21,000 bases of DNA, from NCBI GenBank assembly GCA_963575745.1, contig CAUYUJ010001698.1, positions 1 through 21,000 on the forward strand, in the 5' to 3' direction. The translations under genes were made by a program, and so were the position numbers. The notes beneath the pieces were generated by a model that saw nothing but the letters and a program-made list of their open reading frames with translations, made no database searches and was not told the origin of the DNA. The DNA comes from Prorocentrum cordatum. Lineage: Eukaryota; Sar; Dinophyceae; Prorocentrales; Prorocentraceae. This document shows positions 1-8,740 of this stretch, in pieces (within the stretch, counting starts at the first letter, position 1; each line of letters starts with the position of its first letter).

Positions 1-445
1 GGTTGCAGGAGCCGCCGGTTCACGGTTACCAGTTCGGTTCGGACTCTTCTTGATTTCGCAACGCGGGTTTTCAAAACAAATCTTGCGCGCGATCTTGCGC
101 ATCTTTACGAAAACCTTAGGTTGTTTTGTATTTGCATAAGGTGAAGCAGGTTTCGCGCGCGCATGTCGAAATCGTTCAAACGCCCCGGCGCGCGCGTTGT
201 CGCGCAAATCCTCTTGCAAAGTACGGGGCGAAGCACGCTCGCGCGCGTCGTCGCGCGCGCGTGCTGAACCAGTCTAAATTTTGAGGTTTCGTAAGGATTT
301 CAAAACCGAGTGTCCAAATAACATGTAACAGCACGTGGTTTCGCAACAAAGATTTTCACAGAAAACGCGCGCTCGCGCTCTTTCGAATTTCCAATAAAAC
401 CTTTTTTATGTATTCTCCAAATAGCTTGCTGAACGGGGTGCTGTT
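1..445. repeat. Partial copy of the long CG-rich tandem unit
   Basis: This stretch carries the submodule landmarks seen again throughout 2.0-11.4 kb: TTTCGCAACGCGGGTTTTC near 53, GCGCGCATGTCGAAATCGTT near 158, GCGTCGTCGCGCGCGCGTGC near 246, CAAAACCGAGTGTCCAAAT near 301 and GTTTCGCAACAAAGATTTTC near 338. It therefore belongs to the same repeat family and is interrupted at about 446-470 by an unrelated 64-bp satellite. No reading frame here looks like a protein. Confidence 0.7.
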
Positions 446-469
446 GTGATAGAAGCTAACTCCGGCCGA

Positions 470-1265
470 GGGACGTCGGAGCAGAGACATCCTCACAAAA
501 ATTGTATGGTCCGGACCGTTTCGCTTGAGACATCCTCACAACTCTCGTTTCTGGGTTCGCCGGGATTGGCTGTTTCGCTTGAGACATCATTGAATAATTG
601 CGCTCCGGGGCGCCGCGCGAGAGGTGGTCCGGGCCGTTTCGCTTGAGACATCCTCGAAACTCTGAGCCTCGAGGTGCCGTGCGAGAGGTGGTCCGGGCCG
701 TTTCGCCTGAGACATCCTCGAAACTCTTAGCTTTGAGATGCCCTGCGCGAGGTGGTCCGGCCCGTTTCGCCTGAGACATCCTCGAAAGTCTGACCTCGGA
801 GATGCCGCGCGAGAGGTGGTCCGGCCCGTTTCACCTGAGACATCCTTGATTTTCTAAGCTCTGAGATGCACTGCGCGAGGTGGTCCGGCCCGTCTCGCCT
901 GAGACATCCTCGCAACTCTGAGCTCTGAGATGCCGTGCGCAAGGTGGTCCGGCCTGTTTCGCACAAAACATTCTCGCAACTCTGAGTTCCCAGATGCCGC
1001 GCAAGAGGTGGTCCAGCCTGGGGGGCCAGAAGACCACATGTTACATATCTTCCCTGGGACCCTGGGAGCCCGCCTGAGACATCCTCGAACTTCTGAGCTC
1101 TGAGATGCCCTGCGCGAGGTGGTCCGGCCCATCTCGCCTGAGACATCCTCGCAACTCTGAGCTCTGAGATGCCGTGCGCAAGGTGGTCGGGCTCGTTTTG
1201 CACAAGACATTCTCGCAACTCTGAGCTCTCAGATGCTGCGCAAGAGGTGGTCCAGCCTGGGGGCC
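470..1265. repeat. 64-bp satellite array with 239-bp higher-order period
   Basis: The consensus contains GAGGTGGTCCGGCCCGTTTC, CCTGAGACATCCTCG and CTCTGAGCTCTGAGATGCC. The marker GGTGGTCC falls at 623, 687, 751, 815, 879, 943 and 1007, exactly 64 bases apart each time. After a short non-satellite insert with CCACATGTTACATATC it resumes at 1118, 1182 and 1246. The block 879-1117 therefore recurs at 1118-1356 with a 239-base period, a higher-order repeat of three 64-bp units plus a 47-base spacer. The first units (470-600) are more diverged. Open frames across it on both strands are by-products of the repeat, since 64 is not a multiple of three and the frame changes in each unit. Confidence 0.93.
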
Positions 1266-1660
1266 CAGAAGACCACATGTTACATATCCTCCCTGGGACC
1301 CTGGGAGCCCCAGGAGGCCCCAGAGAGCTCCAGGAAGCCGCAGGACGCCCAGGACAGGCCCCCGGGGTCCGCAGGAGATTCCCAGGAGGCTCCCAGGAGG
1401 CCCCAGGAGGCCCCCTATCAGAGCGTGTCAAGTTAATACACATCCGGTGTCGATTCGTTGATTTTTCCTGCTCTTGTGCCCCCCCCTCCATTTTGAGAGG
1501 CCCAAATGGCCACAGGTTAGATATCCCCACTGGGAGCCCCAAGAGGCTTCAGGACACCCCAGGTGGAGTTCAGGAGGCCACACGAGGCCGAGGAGGAAAC
1601 CCCAGGATATCCCCAGGAGGCCCCAGGAGGCACCAGGAGGTCCCCGCAACTCGGAGCTCT
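1256..1660. repeat. CCCAGGAGG-type minisatellite with embedded 240-bp echo
   Basis: The stretch is built from variants of CCCAGGAGGCCCCAGGAGG, a short purine/pyrimidine-alternating minisatellite that would read as Pro/Gly/Arg-rich peptide in any frame. The spacer motif of the neighbouring satellite (GGCCC...CCACATGTTACATATC...CTGGGAGCCCC) is present at about 1257-1310 and in diverged form at about 1496-1541, so the higher-order spacing of about 240 bases continues although the 64-bp units are absent. A similar CCCCAGGA-rich stretch occurs at 12790-12880 and 13140-13190. Confidence 0.75.
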
Positions 1661-1830
1661 GAGACGCCGCGCTCGAGGTGGTCCGGCCCGTTTCGCCTGA
1701 GATTTCCTCGCAGCACGTTTCGCCCGAGACATCGTCGCGACTTTGGGGTCCGAAATGCCGCGCGCAAGGTGGTCCAGCCCGTTACGCTGGAGACATCCTC
1801 GCAACTCTGGGCTCCGAGATGCCGTTCGGG
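1640..1830. repeat. Diverged return of the 64-bp satellite
   Basis: GGTGGTCC recurs at 1677 and 1768, with GAGACATCCTCGCAACTCTG near 1790, but spacing is now 91 bases and units are truncated or rearranged (CGTTTCGCCCGAGACATCGTC). This is the decayed right edge of the satellite block. Confidence 0.8.
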
Positions 1831-1834
1831 ATGA

Positions 1835-1880
1835 AGAGGAGGTGGAGGTGGAGGAGGCGGAGGAGGAGGAGGAGGAGAAG
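1835..1880. repeat. GGAGGA/GGTGGA microsatellite
   Basis: A run of GAGGTGGAGGTGG and GAGGAGGAGGAGG-type triplets lies at the end of the satellite block. From about 1885 to 2010 there is AT-richer unique sequence in which I recognise nothing. Confidence 0.8.
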
Positions 1881-2013
1881 GCATATTTTAACATGCCATG
1901 CTAGCCCGCACTGGACGGGCACGCGATCGGCGTTGGAAACCGCAGTGAGTCTAAAAACCAGGTTTGGGGATACTGCACTCCGGCTATATTTTTTTATGTT
2001 TGAAAAAAACAAG

Positions 2014-2886
2014 TTCATTGAATTCTACCAAACGGGCTTCGCGCGCGCGCATGTCGAAATCGTTCGAGCGCCCTGGCGCGCGTGCTGTCGCGAGAATCCT
2101 TTCCAACAGATGTGGCGAGGCGCGCGTGCCGCAACCCCAAAATAACATGATTTTCGCATTCCTTTTATAGCTGAGCGTCCCGAAACCATTTATTTATATG
2201 AAAACGGTTTCGCAACATCAGTTGTACGAGAAGCTTGCGCTCGCACTCTTGCGAAGTCTTAGGAAAGTCATGGGTTGCTCAAAATTTGCGTGGAATTCTG
2301 CCAGGCGGGCCTCTCGCGACGCATGCCAGAATCAGTCGAACGTGCGTGGTGGGGGGGGGGGGGGGGGGGGCGCGCGATCCGTGTCGGTGCATTTCGCGCG
2401 GCCGCTCTCGGTGGTCGGCCGCGCGCGCGTGTCGAAATCTGTCCAAAGCCGCCATCGCCGACGCGAGGGCGCCGTCATCGTCGTCGGGTGATCGGCGTCC
2501 GCGCCGCCACTGGCCGGCGCCGTCGTCGCTGTCATCATCGACGCCAGCGTCGCTACGATCATCATCGCGGCCACCGTTGTCGACGTCGCTATGATAGCGC
2601 GCCCGCCCAAGCCGCCGACTCGCAGTGATGTGCCCGCTGGGATGGGCCCGGCGGTCAACGCCGCCGCGGCGGCGTCGGTCGCGCCAAGCTAGGCGGCCGC
2701 TGCGCGCGCGCATGCGCGGGCTGGCGCGGCCGCAGAGATGCGCCAGCCAACGCCTGGCACTCATCGCGATCGCCGCCGCGCGGGTTTTTTCAAACCACGT
2801 TGTGGGCGGGCGGGTGGGTGGGTGAATTTATGTTCTTGCGCGCAGAAATTCATTTTCCTTCGCACAGAGAAGATAGATAGACCCCA
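2014..2886. repeat. Long tandem unit, copy A (lacks its left part)
   Basis: The copy starts with CTACCAAACGGGCTTCGCGC, continues through GTTTCGCAACATCAGTTGTA (about 2208), a 20-base G run at 2351-2370, the GTC-periodic segment (about 2455-2600), CCGCGCCCGCCCAAGTCGC-like sequence near 2598 and ends in AACCACGTTGTGGGCGGGCG near 2795. The order of landmarks is the same as in the later copies. Open frames exist on both strands but none is clearly coding. Confidence 0.8.
2351..2370 (+). repeat. Poly(G) run of 20
   Basis: Twenty consecutive G occur at the junction between the 285-bp submodules and the GTC-periodic segment. The same position carries G16 at 3585-3600, G13 at 3997-4009 and G18 at 9511-9528. 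Confidence 0.95.
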
Positions 2887-2927
2887 CCCTTCCCTTTCCC
2901 CCCCCCCCATTCCCCCCCCCGCCCCCT

Positions 2928-4521
2928 GGGGTTATCTTCGCCTTTTTCGCATTGCAATTTTCATTTGATTCTGGCCCATCGCCCATCCCAAATCTGAAAT
3001 CGCATCATCCCAGGGGGACGGGCGCGCCCCCTCGCCCCCGCCATCCTCTGATACTATGCGCGCGCACACGTTGATCAAGAACCCCCCGCGCAAAATGAGG
3101 CGAAGTGCACGCGCGCGCGTCGTCGCGCCCGCGTGCCGAAATCCTTCGTCGGTTTCGTGGGGATTTCAAAATCGAGTGTCCACAACACATGAAAGCACAT
3201 TGCTTTGCAACGCGGATCTTCGAACAAAACTTGCGCGCGCGCGCTGCAATGCGCGAGGCGAAATGCACGCGCGCGCGTCGTTGCGCGCGCGCGCCGAAAT
3301 CCTTCAAAATCCTCTGGCTTCGCAAGGAGTTCAAAATCGAGTGTCCAACACAATCTATATATATATATATGTATATGTGTACATATATATATATATGTGT
3401 ACATATATATTTATATATAAGCGCACGGCTCCCCAACGTCATGTTTCAAAACAAAAAAACACAGGTGCTCACGCTCTTGCGAGCGCTTAGGAATGCCATG
3501 TTTTGCTCAGCGTGTTCATGGGGTTCTGTCGCGCGGGCCTCTGGCGCCGCGTGCCGACATCATTCGCGCGCCCCTGCGCGCGCTGGGGGGGGGGGGGGGG
3601 CGGGGCGGGCGCGAAGCGTGTCGCGCGGGCCGTTCTCGCGCATCGGCCGCGCGCGCGTGTCGCATCCTTTCCATCGCCATCATCTCCGACGCGAGGACGG
3701 CGTCGTCGTCGTCGGCGCGATCAGCATCGGCCCCCCACGTTGGCCGCGCCGTCGTCGTCGCTGCCGACATTGTCGCCAGCGTCGCTACTATGGTCATCGC
3801 GTCCACCATTGCCGACTTTGCTATTGTACCGCGCCCGCCCGAGTCGCACTGAAGTGTTCAACAGAGCGTGCGCTCGCGCTCTTGCGAGTTTATAAGAAAG
3901 CCGAAGGCTTTCAACGTGTGCATGAAATTATGCCACCCGCGCCTCTCGCGCCGCATGCCGACATCATTCGCGCGCCCATGCGCGCGCGCGGCGGATGGGG
4001 GGGGGGGGGCGCGACCCGCGCCGAATGGTGCCGTGCGGGCCGCTCTCGCGCATCGGCCGCGCACGCGCGTCGAATTCTTTCCAACGCGTTCATCGCCGAC
4101 GTGAGGACGTCGTCATCGCCGTCGGCGTGATCAGCATCCGCGCCGTCGCTGGCCGCGCCATCGTCGCTGCCGGCGTTGTCGCCAGCATCGCTACTATCAT
4201 CGCCGTGACTACCGTTGCCGACGTTGCCATGGTACCGCGCCCGCCCAAGTCGCCGGCTCGAACTGAAGTGCCCGATGGGATGTGCCCAGCGGCCAGCGCC
4301 GTCGCGGCCGCGTCGGTCGCGCCAAACTAGGCGGCGGCTGCGCGCGCGTGCATGCGCGGGCTTGCGCGGCCGCAGAGATGTACCAGCCAGCGTCAAGCAC
4401 TCATCAAACAAATCCACCGCGTGGGGTTTGCAACCAAGTTGCGGGTGGTTGGGCGGGATGACTGCGCGAGTAGTAGAGGTGGGCAAGTGCGATGCTGGGT
4501 AGTCAATGCTTTGTAGACTAG
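2928..4521. repeat. Long tandem unit, copies B+C (internal duplication)
   Basis: The left boundary is the ATTGCAATTTTCATTTGATT segment near 2951, also found near 4555, 5691, 8806 and 10200. The unit contains the second half twice. The first pass is 3440-3856 and stops inside the CCGCCCGAGTCGCACTGAAGTG motif; the second is 3866-4470 and is complete, ending in GCAACCAAGTTGCGGGTGG near 4429. The switch near 3852-3866 (GAAGTG to TTCAACAGAGCG) looks like an unequal-exchange junction. Predicted frames such as the long plus-strand one across 3105-4130 simply run through repeat sequence. Confidence 0.8.
3355..3420. repeat. (TA)n/(TG)n microsatellite
   Basis: Alternating TA with interspersed GTGTACATATATATA blocks lies directly after the conserved AAAATCGAGTGTCCAACAC box. 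It is the only long AT-only tract in an otherwise CG-rich unit. Confidence 0.95.
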
Positions 4522-5640
4522 CCCCCCCTGAATTTTCGGCACCCCTTGTCGTGCTTCAGTTTTCGTATGATTTTGCCCCGCGCGCATGCCGGAATCCGTC
4601 AAAAACGTACGGGTCTCAAAATCGAGCGCCCCGAGAACGCCCCAATAATACATGTTTCGCAACGCGGATCTTCAAACAAAGCTTGCGCTCGCGGTCTTGT
4701 GAAGTCCTAAGGAAACCATTGTTTTTTTTTCAAGATTTTCATAACATGCTACCAATGGGGCTTCGTGCGCGCGCATGCCGAAACCGCTCGGACGCCCTTG
4801 CTTGCGTGCCGTCGCGAGAATCCTGATGCGTTTTTAGTAAGACGAAGTGCGCGCGCTCGCGTCGTCGCTCGCGCATGCCAGAATCCGCCAAAACCGCGTG
4901 CTAAAATCCGCCAAACATCGCCAAACATCCGCCAACAATCCAAACATGCAAATACACATGGTTTCGCAACATCAGTTTTCAAAGAAGCGCGCGCTCGCGC
5001 TCTTGCGAATTCTTGCACAAAAGCCGCGAGTGTTTCAACATTTGCAGGGAATTCTGCCACACGCGCCTCTCGCGTCGCGCGCCGACATCACTCGCGCGCC
5101 TTTGCGCGCGTGCTGGGGGCAAGGGGGCGCAATCCGCGTCGAAGAACACCGCGCGGGCCACTCTCGCTCTTCTGCCGCTCGCGCGTGTCGAACTCTTTCC
5201 AAAACGTTCATCGCCGACGCGAGGACGTCGCCATCGCCGTCAGCGTGATCTGCGTCGGCGCCCGCACTGGCCGCGCCTTCGACGTTGTCAACCTCTCCAC
5301 CAGTATCGCTACTGTCATCATCGCGTCTACCATTGCCGACGTTGCCATGGCACCGCGCCCGCCCAAGTCGCCGACTCGCAGTGAAGTGCCCGCTGTGATG
5401 CGCCCGGCGGTCAGCGCCGCCGCGGCCGCGTCGGTCGCGCCAAATTAGTTGGCCGCTGCGCGCGCGTGCTTGGGTTGGCGCGGCCGCAGAGACGCGCCAG
5501 CCAACGCCGAGCATGCATCGCAATCGCGACCGCATGGATTTTGCAAACCAAGTTGCTGGTGGGTAGGTGGGATGTCTGCAAGAGCTTGGGATATGTAAAT
5601 CTCACGTTTAAATCCATAGCACCGCGTCGATTCTCCTCTT
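4522..5640. repeat. Long tandem unit, copy D
   Basis: The copy begins with AATTTTCGGCACCCCTTGTC and TTTTCGTATGATTTTGCCCC (about 4530-4579), then jumps directly to a GCGCGCATGCCGGAATCCG submodule, so about 200 bases of the usual left end are missing. It contains GTTTCGCAACGCGGATCTTC near 4648, GTTTCGCAACATCAGTTTTC near 4961, the GTC-periodic segment near 5215-5350, CCGCGCCCGCCCAAGTCGCC near 5354 and AACCAAGTTGCTGGTGGGTA near 5547. The usual long G run is replaced by GGGGGCAAGGGGG near 5114. Confidence 0.8.
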
Positions 5641-6650
5641 CTAAGAAGAGAAAAGACTCCCCCCCGGGATTCTCGGTTCCCCTTTTCGCGTTGCAACTTG
5701 CATTTGGTTTTGCCCCCATCGCCCATGCCAAATGTGAGTTCGTACTTTCCCAGCTAAGCCGGCTCGCTCCCCCCGTTATTTTCTGCAACAGATTTTACGC
5801 GCGCGCCCGTTTATTGCAAATCATGCGTTTTCAAGAATCCCCTGCAACCAATGGGACTAGGTCCGCACGCGCGCGTCGTCGCGCGCATGCCGAACTCCTT
5901 GCAACAAACTTGCTGTTACGAGCGGCTTTCACAACTGAGTGTCCGAAATACATGCCAACACAAAGGTTTCGCAACGCGGGTTTTCAAAATAAACTTGCGC
6001 GCGCGCTCATGCGAAGTCTTTAGATAACCATTTGTTTTCAACAGGTTCATGCAATGCTACCAAACGGGCTTCGCGCGCGCGCGCCTGTCGCAATCGTTTC
6101 AACGCCCTTGCGCGCGTGCTGGGGTGGCGCGATCCGGGTCAGGTAATGCCATGCGGGCCACTCTCACGCGTCTGCCGCGCGCGCATGTCGAATTCCTTCC
6201 AAAACCTTGATCACCGACGCGAGGACGCCATCATCGTCGTTGGCGTTATCAGCATCGGCGCTGTCGCTGGCTGCCCCGTCGCCGCTGTCAGCATCGTCGC
6301 CAGCGTCGTCATCGCGTCTACCTTCACGACGTTGCCATCATGCCGCGCCCGCCCAGGTCGCCGACATGCCCAGCGGTCAGCGCCACCGCGTTCGCGTCCG
6401 TCGCGCCAAACTGGCTGGCCGCTGCGCGCGCGGGCACGCGCGGGTCAGCGCGGCCGCAGAGATACACCAGCCAACGCCAAGCACTCATCGCAATCGCTTC
6501 CGCATCGGTTTTGCGAACCAAGTTGCGGGAGGGTGGGCGGGGGGATTGTGCGAGCAGTTGAGTCGAGATTTTCAAGTTCGGCAAAGTGAATTGCACCGCG
6601 TGCGTTGCGCCGCGTGGATCGCGCCACATGTGCTGCACCACGTGCATTTT
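5641..6650. repeat. Long tandem unit, copy E, interrupted at its right end
   Basis: Landmarks are GGGATTCTCGGTTCCCCTTT (about 5666), CCCAGCTAAGCCGGCTCGC (about 5749), GAATCCCCTGCAACCAATGG (about 5835), GTTTCGCAACGCGGGTTTTC (about 5966), CTACCAAACGGGCTTCGCGC (about 6056), the GTC-periodic segment (about 6205-6330) and AACCAAGTTGCGGGAGGGTG (about 6518). It is the shortest copy and has one submodule fewer. Its tail is split from the next unit by the inverted-repeat element that starts at 6652. Confidence 0.8.
6585..6650. repeat. Degenerate ~17-bp CACCACGTG tail repeat
   Basis: Repeated variants of TTGCACCGCGTG, TTGCGCCGCGTGGATCG and CTGCACCACGTGCATT follow the end of copy E. The same kind of tail follows copy F (10027-10146) and the last copy (11429-11580). 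Confidence 0.7.
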
Positions 6651-6775
6651 TACCTAACAGCGAAAACTGATAGGTTTCTAATAGTCTCAAAAGAGAGCAG
6701 CAGATGACTCCACAGGGGGGTCTGGGCGGGTGCCGGACAGGGTGCCGCAGAAGTCGTTTTAAGCCAACAGTCACA

Positions 6776-7266
6776 CACTTCGTGCTCTTCGACTTCCCAG
6801 AACTCCATTCCCGGGCCACATTCTGAATGCCCGGAGCCAACTGTAGGCCACTTCGTGCTCTTCGACTTCCCAGAACTCCATTCCCGGGCCACATTTTGAA
6901 TGCCCGGAGCCAACTGTAGGCCACTTCGTGCTCTTCGAGTCCCCAGAACTCCATTCCCGGGCCACATTTTGAATGCCCGGAGCCCACTGTAGGCCATTTC
7001 GTGCTTTTCGATTCCCCAGAACTCCATTCCCCGGCCACATTTTGAATGCCCGGAGCCAACTGTAGGCCACTTCGTGTCTTCGAGTTCCCAAAACTCCATT
7101 CCCAGGCCACATTTTGTATGCCTGGAGCCAACTGTAGGCCACTTCTTGCTCTTCAAGTTCCCAGAACTCCATTCCTGGGCATGATTTTGAATGCCCGGAG
7201 CCAACTGTAGGCCACTTCGTGTTCTTCTAGTTCCCAGAACTCCATTCCTGGGCACATTTTGAATGC
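6776..7266. repeat. Seven 73-bp tandem repeats inside copy 1
   Basis: The marker CAGAACTCCATTC falls at 6798, 6871, 6944, 7017, 7089 (as CAAAACTCC), 7162 and 7235. The unit also contains GGAGCCAACTGTAGGCCACT and CACATTTTGAATGCC. Spacing is 73 bases except one interval of 72, so no reading frame is kept from unit to unit. Confidence 0.95.
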
Positions 7267-7592
7267 TGAGGCAGGCTGATGCTGCGGCCGAGGCAGGCTG
7301 AGGCTGAGGCAGGCTGAGGCTGAGGCCGAGGCTGAAGGCAGACTGAGGCTGAGGCTGAAGCAACTGAGGCTGAGGCTGAGGCAGGCTGAGGCTGAGGCTG
7401 AAGCAGGCTGATGCTGAGGCAGGCTGAGGCTGAGGCTGAGGCTGATGCAGGCTGAGGCTGAGGCAGGCTGAGGCTGAGGCCGAGGCTGAAGGCAGACTGA
7501 GGCTGAGGCTGAAGCAGGCTGAGGCTGAGGCTGAGGCAGGCTGAGGCTGAGGCAGGCTGAGGCTGAGGCTGAGGCAGGCTGAGGCTGAGGCT
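7267..7592. repeat. GAGGCT/GAGGCAGGCT minisatellite in copy 1
   Basis: About 330 bases consist of GAGGCT hexamers broken by GAGGCAGGCT and GAAGCAGGCT variants, followed by a GACTGC-rich end. It is about 120 bases longer than the corresponding tract in copy 2. Confidence 0.95.
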
Positions 7593-7878
7593 GTGACTGC
7601 GACTGCCGTTGCCGCTGCGACTGTCATCGCGAATGCGACTACGACTGCGAGAACAGCAGAATTCTACAACTGGATTCTCATCTGAATCTTAAGGGGAATG
7701 CTTTCAGATATGCTTCTACACATCGCTGTTAGGTTGCTTTGCCGGGATAATTACCTAACAGCTTGTTCTGATAGGTTTCTAGTGGTAGGTCAAAAGAGAG
7801 CAGCAGATGACTCCACAGGGGGGTCTGGGCGGGTGCCGGACAGGGTGCCGCAGAAGTCGTTTTAAGCCAACAGTCACA

Positions 7879-8370
7879 CACTTCGTGCTCTTCGACCTCC
7901 CAGAACTCCATTCCCGGGCCACATTTTGAATGCCCGGAGGGCCACACTGTAGGCCACTTCGTGCTCTTCGAGTCCCCAGAACTCCATTCCCGGGCCACAT
8001 TTTGAATGCCCGGAGCCAACTGTAGGCCACTTCGTGCTCTTCGAGTTCCCAGAACTCCATTCCCGGGCCACATTTTGAATGCCCGGAGCCAACTGTAGGC
8101 CCTTTCGTGTTCTTCGAGTTCCCAGAACTCCATTCCCGGGCAATTTTGGATGCCCGGAGCCAACTGTAGGCCACTTCGTGGTCTTCGAGTTCCCAGAACT
8201 CCATTCCTGGGCACATTTTGAATGCCCGGAGCCAACTGTAGGCCACTTCGTGTCTTCGAGTTCCCAGAACTCCATTCCTGGGCATGATTTTGAATGCCCG
8301 GAGCCAACTGTAGGCCACTTCGTGTTCTTCGAGTTCCCAGAACTCCATTCCCGGGCCACATTTTGAATGC
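7879..8370. repeat. Seven ~73-bp tandem repeats inside copy 2
   Basis: CAGAACTCCATTC falls at 7901, 7977, 8050, 8123, 8194, 8265 and 8338, giving intervals of 76, 73, 73, 71, 71 and 73. The unit number equals that of copy 1, while small indels differ, so array length has been stable since the duplication. Confidence 0.95.
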
Positions 8371-8573
8371 TGAGCAGGCTGAGGCAGAGGCTGATGCTGA
8401 GGCAGGCTGAGGCTGAGGCTGAGGCTGATGCAGGCTGAGGCTGAGGCAGCTGAGGCTGAGCCGAGGCAGAAGGCAGACTGAGGCTGAGGCTGAAGCAGGC
8501 TGAGGCTGAGGCTGAGGCAGGCTGAGGCTGAGGCAGGCTGAGGCTGAGGCTGAGGCAGGCTGAGGCTGAGGCT
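8371..8573. repeat. GAGGCT minisatellite in copy 2
   Basis: Same hexamer and decamer variants as at 7267-7592, about 200 bases long. Minus-strand reading gives low-complexity Ser/Leu/Pro/Gln peptides only. Confidence 0.95.
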
Positions 8574-8740
8574 GTGTCTGTGACTGCCGTTGCCACTGCG
8601 ACTGTCATCGCGAATGCGACTACGACTGCGAGAACAGCACAACTCTACAACTGGATTCTCATTTGAATCTTAAGGGGAATGCTTCCAGATATGCTCCTAC
8701 ACATCGCTGTTAGGTTGCTTTGCCGGGATAATCTTTGAAA

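Larger units (their letters stand above)
6652..7734. mobile_element. Inverted-repeat-bounded element, copy 1 (non-coding)
   Basis: The segment starts with ACCTAACAGCGA (6652-6663) and ends with its exact reverse complement TCGCTGTTAGGT (7723-7734). Inside are a 124-base left end, seven 73-bp repeats (6776-7266), a GAGGCT minisatellite (7267-7592) and a 142-base right end. A second copy of the whole arrangement follows after 18 bases, with identical or nearly identical unique ends. Terminal inverted repeats and absence of a plausible transposase suggest a non-autonomous DNA transposon; a clear target-site duplication was not found, so the class is uncertain. Long frames on the minus strand (Ser/Leu/Pro/Gln or Trp/Ser/Lys-rich) come only from the repeats. 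Confidence 0.6.
7753..8715. mobile_element. Inverted-repeat-bounded element, copy 2
   Basis: The copy starts with ACCTAACAGC (7753-7762) and ends with TCGCTGTTAGGT (8704-8715), so its left repeat matches over 10 bases only. The 142-base right end (8574-8715) differs from that of copy 1 (7593-7734) at 8 positions by my count, about 94% identity. The internal order is the same: left end, seven ~73-bp units (7879-8370), GAGGCT minisatellite (8371-8573), right end. Both copies are followed by TGCTTTGCCGGGATAAT (7735-7751 and 8716-8732), so the pair arose by tandem duplication of element plus 17 bases rather than by two independent insertions. Confidence 0.6.

Noticed and set aside
470-1265. CRISPR array
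   Set aside because: The repeats are contiguous satellite units without variable spacers of uniform length, and no cas genes are near; the genome is eukaryotic in style.
1169-1834. Collagen-like Gly/Pro-rich frame
   Set aside because: The composition comes from the CCCAGGAGG minisatellite and is similar in several frames. The flanking 64-bp units are not a multiple of three.
3105-4130. 341-codon plus-strand frame
   Set aside because: It runs through the TA microsatellite, the G runs and both half-units of the long repeat; no domain or natural composition.
6652-6663. CCTAAC as telomere-like repeat
   Set aside because: It occurs once at each element end, not in tandem, and is better explained as a terminal inverted repeat.
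6650-7627. Minus-strand frame rich in Ser-Leu and Pro-Gln
   Set aside because: It is a translation of the GAGGCT minisatellite and the 73-bp repeats. The repeats shift frame from unit to unit, and the same occurs in copy 2 (7779-8642).
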